Assembly (NCBI RefSeq): GCF_050113715.1
Contig: NZ_JBNJQR010000007.1
Location: 1-64,000 of the forward strand
DNA: 64,000 nucleotides
Direction: 5' to 3'
Source of the DNA: Brevibacillus_H ginsengisoli
GTDB lineage: Bacteria > Bacillota > Bacilli > Brevibacillales > Brevibacillaceae
In this document: positions 34,101 through 41,862 of the stretch, piece after piece
Numbering within the stretch: position 1 is the stretch's first letter
Layout of the letters: every line of letters starts with the position of its first letter
Position numbers and translations under genes: made by a program
Notes under the pieces: model-generated
The model's database searches: none
Told to the model about the DNA's origin: nothing
The model's input: only the letters and a program-made list of their open reading frames with translations

Positions 34101-35453
34101 CTAAATCAGAAAAAACTCGTGATACAACGCCTTCACGGCACGACCCGCATCCTCAGACTTGACGCCAAACATCATGCTAACCTCAGATGATCCTTGGTTA
34201 ATCATCTCCAGATTGACGTCAGATTGGGCCAGGGCTGTCGTCGCACGTGAAGATACCCCGATAGAGCGTCTCATTCCTTCGCCCACGATCATCACCAGCG
34301 CCAAATCATGCTGAATCGATACATCATCCACCTGCAACTCATCTTTAATGCGCCCCAGGACACGAGTTTCTTTTGCCTTGTCGAGTTGGTTCTCATGCAA
34401 AATCACCGAGATGTTATCGATCCCAGACGGTGTATGCTCATAGGACAACCCTTCGTCCTCGAAAATTTGCAACAGGCGCCGACCAAAGCCAATCTCTCTG
34501 TTCATTAAATATTTGCTGACATAGATACTGCAGAAACCACTGTCACTGGCGATTCCGGCGATCGGATTATTCGCTGGGTGACGCTCCGAAACAATCATCG
34601 TACCCGGAGCGCTTGGGTTGTTGGTGTTCTTGATACATACTGGAATCCCCGCGCGAAAAGCTGGCAGAAGCGCCTCCTCATGAAATACGCTAAAGCCCGC
34701 ATAAGATAACTCACGCATCTCCCGGTAGGTGATCTCATTGATTTTGCGGGGATTTGCAATAAGGGACGGATTCACCACGTAAACCGAATCCACATCCGTG
34801 AAGTTCTCGTATAGTTCTGCCTTCACCGCTGCTGCCAGAATGGAGCCTGTAATGTCGGAACCGCCACGGGAGAACGTAACCAACGCCCCACCAGGCGAGT
34901 AGCCAAAAAATCCTGGAAACACCACGACCTCTTGACGGTTCTTCAACTCCGCCAGCTTCTCGTACGATTCATTCAACACTTGAGCATTGCCGTATTCGTC
35001 ACTTACCAGAAGCCCTGCCTCTTTTGGATTCACGTAAGAGGCCTTCAAGCCTTTGGCGGTAAAAAAGGCAGCCAAGAGCTTCGCCGAATTATCTTCGCCA
35101 GCGGCTTTCATCGCATCCATAAAAGCAGCCGGGTTGGAACGTTCCATTCCCGCTAATTCCTGCAAGTCGAGAGTAATTCGCTCCATGATTTCTGTCGGCA
35201 ACGCCAATTCGTCTGCAATTTCCTGATAGCGGTTTACAATTAATTGTAATTCGCGCTCTGCCTCTTCATCGGCTAAAATTTTATTCGCACAAGAGATTAA
35301 CAGGTCTGTTACTTTACTATCGTCCTTATCTCGCTTGCCAGGTGCCGAAACGACAACGATGCGCCGATCTGGATCATCCGATATAATGTCATATACTTTT
35401 TGAAACTGTGCTGCTGAAGCCATTGATGTACCGCCAAATTTGCAAACCTTCAC
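34101..35453 (-). CDS. Aspartate kinase (aspartokinase III type)
   Basis: Protein of 450 aa that phosphorylates aspartate, the first step toward lysine, threonine, methionine and diaminopimelate. The N-terminal kinase domain begins KFGGTSMASA and has VVVSAPGKRDKDD, FSRGGSDITGS and FTDVDSVYVVNP; two ACT domains fill the C-terminal 150 residues. Its shape is that of the monofunctional YclM (aspartokinase III) group. The start is GTG after AGGAGGCAATAAAAC. No lysine riboswitch is visible in its short leader, unlike lysP in this window. Confidence 0.92.
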   Translation of the reverse strand: MKVCKFGGTSMASAAQFQKVYDIISDDPDRRIVVVSAPGKRDKDDSKVTDLLISCANKILADEEAERELQLIVNRYQEIADELALPTEIMERITLDLQELAGMERSNPAAFMDAMKAAGEDNSAKLLAAFFTAKGLKASYVNPKEAGLLVSDEYGNAQVLNESYEKLAELKNRQEVVVFPGFFGYSPGGALVTFSRGGSDITGSILAAAVKAELYENFTDVDSVYVVNPSLIANPRKINEITYREMRELSYAGFSVFHEEALLPAFRAGIPVCIKNTNNPSAPGTMIVSERHPANNPIAGIASDSGFCSIYVSKYLMNREIGFGRRLLQIFEDEGLSYEHTPSGIDNISVILHENQLDKAKETRVLGRIKDELQVDDVSIQHDLALVMIVGEGMRRSIGVSSRATTALAQSDVNLEMINQGSSEVSMMFGVKSEDAGRAVKALYHEFFLI

Positions 35454-35705
35454 GTTTTATTGCCTCCTATCCACTCCACACGGACATTTGTATTTATTAT
35501 ATGTACTGATTATACTGTAACGCATCTCGTATGTCTTGGAAAAGTGAAAAGTCGTTAAAAAAATTAGAAAACCTACTGCTCCATCCTTTGACCCGTCTCG
35601 AACAGCTTGAATAGAAGAAAAGTCATTGGGAATTAAAGGAAAATTCTGATATCATTATCCACACAACATTAAATTCCAATCATCATCCTATTACTGGAGG
35701 TTCAA

Positions 35706-36650
35706 ATGCGTCAAAAGCAAGTGATCGAGACCCCCTATTTTACATTAGAAGAAGTATCGAATGCCGTCTATGCAGCCATTGCGAAGCCGGGAAAAGGTGC
35801 GATGGGTAATGCGGGTTTTGTGGATGTAGGAGAAGGACTGCTTGTTTTTGATACATTTACGACTCCGCAAGCAGCTCGATCGCTTCGTGTGATGGCGGAA
35901 GAGTTAACGGGAAAACAGGTCAAATATGTGGTAAATAGTCATTATCATGGTGATCACACATTTGGTAACCAAGTGTTCCCCGAAGCAACGATTATCTCAA
36001 CGGAGCTTACTCGCATTTGGCACGCTGAGAAAAACATCATCTCTAATCTTGAAGACGAAAAGAAGTCGATGGAAGACTATCTCGACAACTTGAAGTCAAG
36101 AATTCAGGATGAGGAAAACGACGTAGCTCGATTCAGTTTACAAAAGCAATACGGTGATATTGAGCAAGTCTATTTTTCATTGGATGAGCTCCAAATCTTT
36201 TGGCCAACTCTAACGTTTGAAAAACATATGACGATTCACGGCAGTTCCCTCTCCGTAGAGTTGTATTGCTTTGGCGGTGGGCATACGGTCAGTGACGCCG
36301 TGATGCTTTTACCTCAAGAAAAAATTCTTTTTGCTGGTGATCTTATTTTTGAGAATCATCATGCGCCTATTTATGACTCTGAAGCGTTTAATCGAAATCT
36401 ACAAGAACTCAAAACTTTAGATTTTCATACAGTCATCCCGGGTCATGGAAAGCTTGCGTCTCGAGAACAGCTGGATGTAATCCTTCACTACATCGAGTAT
36501 GTAAAACGAGACGTTGATACACAGATGAATGAGGGAAAAACGCTTGATGAAATTCTGGAAACTCCTACTCCACAACCTTATGCTGCCTGGGCAGGAGTGG
36601 ACGGGTACAAGCGAAATTTGCGAACGGTTTATCAGGAGCATGTTAAATGA
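35706..36650 (+). CDS. MBL-fold metallo-hydrolase (class B beta-lactamase-like)
   Basis: Protein of 314 aa with the motif NSHYHGDHTFGN (H-x-H-x-D-H) near residue 80, further ligands in GGGHTVSDAVML and IPGHG, and a C-terminal helical extension. It resembles cytosolic MBL hydrolases rather than secreted carbapenemases because no signal peptide is present. CTGGAGGTTCAA precedes the ATG. Transcribed alone, with its own terminator. Confidence 0.87.
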   Translation: MRQKQVIETPYFTLEEVSNAVYAAIAKPGKGAMGNAGFVDVGEGLLVFDTFTTPQAARSLRVMAEELTGKQVKYVVNSHYHGDHTFGNQVFPEATIISTELTRIWHAEKNIISNLEDEKKSMEDYLDNLKSRIQDEENDVARFSLQKQYGDIEQVYFSLDELQIFWPTLTFEKHMTIHGSSLSVELYCFGGGHTVSDAVMLLPQEKILFAGDLIFENHHAPIYDSEAFNRNLQELKTLDFHTVIPGHGKLASREQLDVILHYIEYVKRDVDTQMNEGKTLDEILETPTPQPYAAWAGVDGYKRNLRTVYQEHVK

Positions 36651-36701
36651 GGAATGAAAACGGTAGGACAGCTCGTTCAAAGATAAATATTCATAAGCAA
36701 G

Positions 36702-36739
36702 AAGCCGATATCCCTTGGGCAGGAAATATCGGCTTTTTT
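36702..36739 (+). terminator. Terminator of the MBL-fold gene
   Basis: Stem AAGCCGATAT / ATATCGGCTT followed by TTTT. Confidence 0.9.
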
Positions 36740-36788
36740 CGCTATTGTTAAACCTTTATTGTTTTACATTTGATTATTGGAGTTTGAT

Positions 36789-38087
36789 TTAGTTAGAAAC
36801 TGTACCCAACATTTCGTTCATGTCTTCTTGCGCATTCCCAATCAGCTTGATTTTGAACAAATCTTGCAGCACAGTGAGTACGCCTGGTTGGATGAACTCA
36901 GGAAGTTTAGGACCAATGCGAACGTCTTGAATGCCTAAGCTGAACAAGCCAAGCAAGATTGCTACCGCTTTTTGTTCGAACCAGGAAAGCACGATGCTAA
37001 CTGGAAGTTCGTTTACTTCGCATTCAAACGCTGCTGCCAGAGCCGCCGCAATCTTGATCGTCGATACGGAGTTGTTGCATTGTCCCAAGTCAATGAAGCG
37101 TGGGATGTCGGTTCCTGGCACTGTACCGTAGTCAACGTCATTAAAGCGGAACTTCCCGCAGGAGGTTGTGAGAATTACGGTTTCTGGCGGCAAGGAAGTA
37201 GCCAACTCGCGGTAGTATTCTCCACCTTTACCTGGCGCATCACAGCCTGCGATGACGAAGAAGCGCTTGATTTGGCCCGCTTTAACCGCTGCGATAATTT
37301 CTGGTGCAAGTCCCAGAACCGTTTCATGGTGGAAACCGGTGGTCAGAGTTTGCTCAGATTCAATGTTGGCTTCTGGAAGCTCAAGTGCACGTTCAATCAG
37401 TGGACCGAAATCGTCGTTCTCGATTTTCGTTACATTCTCCAAGCCAGTCACTTTGTAAGAGTAGAAACGGTCAGCATAAGAGCCTTTGATCGGCATGACA
37501 CAGTTAGTAGTTGCTAGAATCGCTCCAGGGAACTCTTCAAACAAACGGCGTTGGTCGAACCAGGCTTTACCGATGTTGCCTTTCAGATGGGCATATTTTT
37601 TCAATTGTGGATATCCGTGAGCAGGGAGCATCTCGGAGTGTGTATAGATATTGATGCCTTTGCCTTCTGTCTGCTTCAGCAATTCTTCCAGAGCGAACAG
37701 GTTATGACCGGTTACCACGATGCATTTGCCTTCGATTTTGTTTTGAGAGATGGTAATCGGTTGTGGAATACCGAAACGATCCGTGTGAGCCTTATCTAAG
37801 AGTTCCATTACCTTGATTGCCGCTTTCCCAACTTTCATCGCCATTGCCAAATGCTCTTCCAGATTGAAGTTCACGTTGGTCAACGTAAAGTAAAGAGCCT
37901 CTTGGGTAATTCCGTCTACCTCAGGATCAATATAGCCAAGTTCGCGAGCATGTGTCGCATAAGCCGCGATTCCTTTCAAAGCAAAAATGATTGTATCTTG
38001 AATGCTGGCAAGCTCTTCGTTTTTTCCGCATACGCCCAAAACGGTGCAGCCGCCTGTAGGTGTTTGTTCACATTGGTAACAGAACAT
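36789..38087 (-). CDS. hcp: Hybrid cluster protein (hydroxylamine/NO reductase), short form
   Basis: Protein of 432 aa with all the hybrid-cluster hallmarks: N-terminal cluster motif CYQCEQTPTGGCTVLGVC (C-x2-C-x7-C-x5-C, Cys3 to Cys20), then hybrid-cluster ligands in TGHNLFALEE, TTNCVMPI, IAGCDAPGKGGEYY, LTTSCGKFRFND and WFEQKAV. The usual class I and II proteins have about 550 residues; this one lacks roughly 120, between the N-terminal motif and the TGHN segment, like the short class III. It protects against nitric oxide or hydroxylamine under low oxygen. No partner reductase gene lies nearby. TAGGAGGAGATTTTA precedes the ATG. Confidence 0.93.
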   Translation of the reverse strand: MFCYQCEQTPTGGCTVLGVCGKNEELASIQDTIIFALKGIAAYATHARELGYIDPEVDGITQEALYFTLTNVNFNLEEHLAMAMKVGKAAIKVMELLDKAHTDRFGIPQPITISQNKIEGKCIVVTGHNLFALEELLKQTEGKGINIYTHSEMLPAHGYPQLKKYAHLKGNIGKAWFDQRRLFEEFPGAILATTNCVMPIKGSYADRFYSYKVTGLENVTKIENDDFGPLIERALELPEANIESEQTLTTGFHHETVLGLAPEIIAAVKAGQIKRFFVIAGCDAPGKGGEYYRELATSLPPETVILTTSCGKFRFNDVDYGTVPGTDIPRFIDLGQCNNSVSTIKIAAALAAAFECEVNELPVSIVLSWFEQKAVAILLGLFSLGIQDVRIGPKLPEFIQPGVLTVLQDLFKIKLIGNAQEDMNEMLGTVSN

Positions 38088-38333
38088 TAAAATCTCCTCC
38101 TAAGAACTCATTCGTTGTTTTTCTTAACTAAGGAGATCATAAGCCAAGAGACATTTGTCACATGTGATTGTACGCACAAAATGAAGATTGTTCATATTTC
38201 TGTTACATTTTCAATTAGATTTGCCATTTTGATTACTCACAGGAAACTTAAAGATTAGGGAAACCATTTTTTGGTATGTTTTTTCTTGTTGATTTTTTAC
38301 ATATATTGGGATACATTGAATTTAGAATTTATA

Positions 38334-38351
38334 TGACTGAGCGTTCAGTCA
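38334..38351. promoter_or_regulatory. FadR-like operator before the enoyl-CoA hydratase
   Basis: TGACTGAGCGTTCAGTCA, palindromic except for one pair in the centre, 28 bp before the start codon. It resembles the B. subtilis FadR (TetR family) consensus TGAATGAMTANTCATTCA, which controls fatty acid breakdown genes. The cognate regulator is not in this window. Confidence 0.7.
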
Positions 38352-38378
38352 GTTCACTTAACTATTGGAGGGACTCAC

Positions 38379-39164
38379 ATGTTAACAAAAGATGTCGTTC
38401 TCTGTACGGTGGAAAATGGTATTGCGAGAATTACCCTAAACAGGCCAGATGCACTTAATGCATTAAACCGAGATGTACTTGAACAACTTTCTTCCATCTT
38501 GGACAAAGTGAAAACTGATTCAAGTGTAAAGGCAGTGATCATCACCGGTGCCGGGGAAAAAGCATTTTCTGCAGGTGCGGACATTCAGTTTCTCCATACA
38601 GCCACTCCTCTCGAAGTACGGGATTTAGCTCAGCTGGCTGTTACGGTTACAAATAAAATCGAGTCATTAGGAAAAGTGGTTGTTGCCGCGATCAACGGCT
38701 TCGCACTAGGAGGCGGACTTGAAATAGCTGAATCCTGTGCGCTCCGTGTGTGTGCCAATCATGCTAGATTAGGACATCCTGAAGTCCGGATTGGGGCTGT
38801 TGCCGGTTTTGGCGGAACTACGAGACTTCCCAGACTTATAGGAAAGGGACGCGCCGCTGAACTCTTGCTCACCGGAAACACGATAAGCGCAGACGAAGCT
38901 TACACAATCGGACTGGTTAATCGGGTTGTTGAGCCTGATCAGTTACTGGCAGAAGCAGAAGCTCTGATCCAAGAAATTCTGTCTCAGTCTCCTATCGCAG
39001 TAAAATTAACTTGGGAGGCAATTCATCGGGGGAGCAATCTAACCTTGGAAGAGTCCGCGCTTCTTGGGGCAGATTACTTTGGTCTGATAGCGTCCACAGA
39101 GGACTTCAGAGAAGGAACCAAATCATTTTTGGAAAAAACCCAGCCCTCCTATACAGGAAGATAA
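38379..39164 (+). CDS. Enoyl-CoA hydratase/isomerase
   Basis: Crotonase-family protein of 261 aa. The oxyanion-hole segments GEKAFSAGADIQFL (near residue 64) and AAINGFALGGGLEIAESC (near 105) are intact, as is the catalytic glutamate region HPEVRIGAVAGFGGTTRL. It hydrates enoyl-CoA in beta-oxidation. CTATTGGAGGGACTCAC precedes the ATG. A FadR-like palindrome lies just upstream. A copy of the dispersed repeat begins 14 bp after its stop codon. Confidence 0.92.
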   Translation: MLTKDVVLCTVENGIARITLNRPDALNALNRDVLEQLSSILDKVKTDSSVKAVIITGAGEKAFSAGADIQFLHTATPLEVRDLAQLAVTVTNKIESLGKVVVAAINGFALGGGLEIAESCALRVCANHARLGHPEVRIGAVAGFGGTTRLPRLIGKGRAAELLLTGNTISADEAYTIGLVNRVVEPDQLLAEAEALIQEILSQSPIAVKLTWEAIHRGSNLTLEESALLGADYFGLIASTEDFREGTKSFLEKTQPSYTGR

Positions 39165-39177
39165 AAATCCTGATGAA

Positions 39178-39394
39178 AGAAAAGACTTCGTCCCTTTACG
39201 CTCTGTGGAAGTTCGCAATGAAGGAGAGAAGTCCGCTCTCTCAATCCGAAAGGGAGTCGCCAAACGCTTCGCGCCCCTAAAGGGGTTGGGTGGCGACTCT
39301 TTTCCCTTTCTCCTTTCCTCCCCCTCTCACCGGGGGGCTGAAACGTCGCTAGGCGTCACTTCCAAGGAGACTGCAAGCGGACGAAGTCTTTTCT
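39178..39394 (+). repeat. Dispersed repeat, copy A (217 bp)
   Basis: Terminal inverted repeats of 16 bp, perfect: AGAAAAGACTTCGTCC at 39178-39193 and its reverse complement at 39379-39394. Inside: a long stem with GAGTCGCC (39254-39261) and GGCGACTC (39292-39299) around CGCTTCGCG and CCCCTAAAGGGG; then a GC-rich hairpin module (39320-39345). It carries no transposase and no ORF with a ribosome site. Other copies lie at 51461, 62217 and, diverged, at 19698. Confidence 0.9.
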
Positions 39395-39399
39395 TGAGT

Positions 39400-39461
39400 G
39401 GGCTTACGCGAATGGAAGGAAAGCTTAATCACTTTGCTACTGTAAAACGATTAAGCTTTCC
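39400..39461 (+). repeat. Tail hairpin following repeat copy A
   Basis: Starts GGGCTTACGCGAATGG and continues into a 44-nt hairpin with 13-bp perfect arms GGAAAGCTTAATC (39418-39430) and GATTAAGCTTTCC (39449-39461). The same leader and a hairpin of the same length but different stem sequence occur at 49699-49760. Confidence 0.85.
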
Positions 39462-39464
39462 GAT

Positions 39465-39514
39465 AACGAACAAAAAGACAAGTCGCAATACGGAGACTTG
39501 TCTTTTTGTTCGTT
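39465..39514. terminator. Bidirectional terminator (20-bp perfect stem)
   Basis: Arms at 39465-39484 and 39495-39514 (AGACAAGTC ... GACTTGTC with flanking AAAAA/TTTTT), 10-nt loop. It lies between the plus-strand echA side and the minus-strand GGDEF gene. Confidence 0.9.
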
Positions 39515-39535
39515 TGGGCAACTACGCTTATGTAC

Positions 39536-41605
39536 CTATTCTCTTAGAATCGAGTAATTGATCTTCTCTTGTTCAAGCAAAGCGACACATTGATGGGCTG
39601 GTATCGGAGGCGAAAACAGATAGCCTTGCATCGCATTGCAGCGTTGGGAGCGTAGAAAAACAGCCTGCTCTTCCGTCTCAATCCCCTCTGCTATCACTCT
39701 CAAATTGAGGTTGTGCGCCAGTGTAATAATAGCCGTTGCGATGGCAGCGTCTTCCCGGCTTTTTGTCATGTCGCGAATGAATGACTGATCGATCTTGAGG
39801 CAATCGATCGGGAATCGCTTGAGGTAGCCAAGCGAAGAGTAGCCCGTGCCAAAATCATCAATTGATATCCGAATCCCGAAATCTCGTAAATCGCGTAACA
39901 CCGCAATGTTGGCGTCCGAGTTCTGCATGAGCACACTCTCCGTGATTTCCAGCTCAAGCCACTCTGGTTCCAGTCCCGTTTCCTTTAGGATGTTTTTGAT
40001 AGAATCAGCCAAATCCATTTTGACAAACTGACGGGGCGAAAGATTAACGGAAACTGGGACACGCGGGAAACCTGCCTCGTGCCAAGCTTTGATTTGAGAG
40101 CACGCCTTTCGCAGCACCCATTCTCCTATTCTCAGAATCAGACCTGTCTCTTCTGCTAGTGGAATGAATGTGGCGGGTGAAATCATCCCTTTCTCCGGAT
40201 GCTTCCAGCGAATCAGCGCCTCCAAGCCCATAATACGCCCGGTGGAGAGATCAACTTGCGGCTGATAGTAAACGTCAAACTCTTCTTTGTCCAACGCACG
40301 ACGAATGCTGTTCTCCATCATCAGCCTTTCTACCGAGCGCCTGTTCATTGAAGGAAGATAGCATTGGAATTGATTGCCTCCGTTCAGCTTGGCATGAACC
40401 ATTGCTGTATTGGAGTTACGCTCAATTTGGTCGACGGTTTGTCCATCATTTGGGTACATACTAATTCCAATGGTGGCTGTAATAAAGAACTCATGCCCCT
40501 CCACAAAGAACGGTTCATGAAACTGGCGTAAAATCCTCTCAGCCATACCTGACGCCTGCTCTTGGGAAGTGTCTGTGAGAATGATCGTAAATTCATCGCC
40601 GGAGATTTTAGCCAACATATCTTGTCTTCTAAGCTGTGTGGTGATTCTTTTGCCAACATCGCGTAATAGATATTCACCCTTCGGATGGCCCAACGCGTCA
40701 TTGACAATTTTGAATCGATCGATATCCAGAAATAGCACAGCAATCTCTTGTGTTCTTCCGTCTGTGATTATTTCCTCCAAACGCTCGCGAAACGCCAATC
40801 GATTGGGAAGTTCAGTAAGGGGATCATTGTAGGCAAGGTACTGAATTTTCTGTTGATCAAGCTTGCGTTCTGTAATCTCCTGGGCGACGATAAGCAGGCA
40901 CTCTACTCCCTCTTCGGAGAGGAAAACAGGAAAAATTAGACTCTCAATTTCCTTCCAGTGGCCGTCACTGTGGAGAATGCGAAAATCAGTTTTTGCTGAA
41001 TGTTTCTGTTGCATCAGCTCTGATTTAACTCCTCGAAGCCTATGATGGTCATCTGGGTGTATGTACTGATAACATGAGGTCCCTTGATATTTTTCTGGTA
41101 AGTAGCCAAGAATTTTGAAGTGTGAAGGGGAAGCAAAGCGAATCCATCCATTCAGATCGACGAGGGCAATCAGATCGTGCGTATTCTCCGCGATCAGGCG
41201 ATTAATTCCCTCATCGTTATAAATTGTCTCAGCCGTCGATTCAAGTGGCTTGGCATACAGCAGGATTTCGCTGACATCACCGTAAGTAAACATGGGCACA
41301 ACAGCCAATGCAACGTTACTGGAAATGGCTCTCTTATTAGCAGACTGATCAACAAGTTCCACCTGGATTATCGTCCTGTTCCCTAGCCAGGCGTTCTCAA
41401 GGACATCATTCAGTTCAAGATGGTTGGAATCCGCCACGATTTGAAAGATCGTCCATTCTTTTATTTCATCCGTACCCAGTAATTCAGGCAAACACGAGCT
41501 CCAACGCGTCAATTGTGCTTCCCGATTTATGGTAAACGAAGTGATTCCGTCTGTATTATATAAAGGAAAACGTATTTTTTTGTGAAGAGACTGGTTTATG
41601 AACAT
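39536..41605 (-). CDS. PAS-GGDEF-EAL protein (c-di-GMP turnover)
   Basis: Protein of 689 aa: an N-terminal PAS-like region (about 1-125), a clear PAS domain (about 130-255, NTHDLIALVDLNGWIRFAS in parts), a GGDEF domain (about 265-425) and an EAL domain (about 435-685). The cyclase motif reads SGDEF in place of GGDEF, tolerated in some active enzymes. The EAL domain has EALIRW, the loop IDDFGTGYSSLGYL, and the late AEGIETEEQ motif, suggesting an active phosphodiesterase. It is cytoplasmic, with no transmembrane helix. It stands alone. Confidence 0.92.
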   Translation of the reverse strand: MFINQSLHKKIRFPLYNTDGITSFTINREAQLTRWSSCLPELLGTDEIKEWTIFQIVADSNHLELNDVLENAWLGNRTIIQVELVDQSANKRAISSNVALAVVPMFTYGDVSEILLYAKPLESTAETIYNDEGINRLIAENTHDLIALVDLNGWIRFASPSHFKILGYLPEKYQGTSCYQYIHPDDHHRLRGVKSELMQQKHSAKTDFRILHSDGHWKEIESLIFPVFLSEEGVECLLIVAQEITERKLDQQKIQYLAYNDPLTELPNRLAFRERLEEIITDGRTQEIAVLFLDIDRFKIVNDALGHPKGEYLLRDVGKRITTQLRRQDMLAKISGDEFTIILTDTSQEQASGMAERILRQFHEPFFVEGHEFFITATIGISMYPNDGQTVDQIERNSNTAMVHAKLNGGNQFQCYLPSMNRRSVERLMMENSIRRALDKEEFDVYYQPQVDLSTGRIMGLEALIRWKHPEKGMISPATFIPLAEETGLILRIGEWVLRKACSQIKAWHEAGFPRVPVSVNLSPRQFVKMDLADSIKNILKETGLEPEWLELEITESVLMQNSDANIAVLRDLRDFGIRISIDDFGTGYSSLGYLKRFPIDCLKIDQSFIRDMTKSREDAAIATAIITLAHNLNLRVIAEGIETEEQAVFLRSQRCNAMQGYLFSPPIPAHQCVALLEQEKINYSILRE

Positions 41606-41781
41606 TTCATCAACCCCAAAAATGTCTTGTCAAAATTACATTTATTAACAAATACCAACACAGCAAACAAGCTTATAAAAGACACCAGATAGCTTAACTA
41701 TAAATTAGCTTTCCATTGATTTCAATCAAAAAGACCTAGTTCCTTTTTCCCTCTTATCACCGATAGAGATTTCGGTATAGT
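41606..41781. other. Spacer upstream of the GGDEF-EAL gene
   Basis: AT-rich region that should contain the minus-strand promoter of the GGDEF-EAL gene. I see no gene or repeat in it. Confidence 0.4.
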
Positions 41782-41825
41782 AAAAAAGGAGCACCTCATC
41801 CTGAAACAATCAGAGGTAGCTCCTT
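41782..41825 (-). terminator. Terminator of the ato operon
   Basis: Minus-strand stem AAGGAGCTACCTC / GAGGTGCTCCTT with a T run, 40 bp after the atoE stop. Confidence 0.88.
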
Positions 41826-41862
41826 GCGACTGATACTTATACGTTATAGAGGCTGTGCTCGT

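Noticed and set aside
38158..38167. FNR/CRP site upstream of hcp
   Set aside because: TCACATGTGA has the half-sites in the opposite order from TGTGA-N6-TCACA, so it was kept only as an unassigned palindrome.
39205..39561. ORFs across the dispersed repeats (39205-39561, 51530-51775, 62244-62525) with similar translations such as GVAKRFAPL
   Set aside because: Similarity follows from conserved DNA; there is no ribosome site, the frames do not end at the same place, the base changes keep hairpin pairing rather than codons, and termini are inverted repeats.
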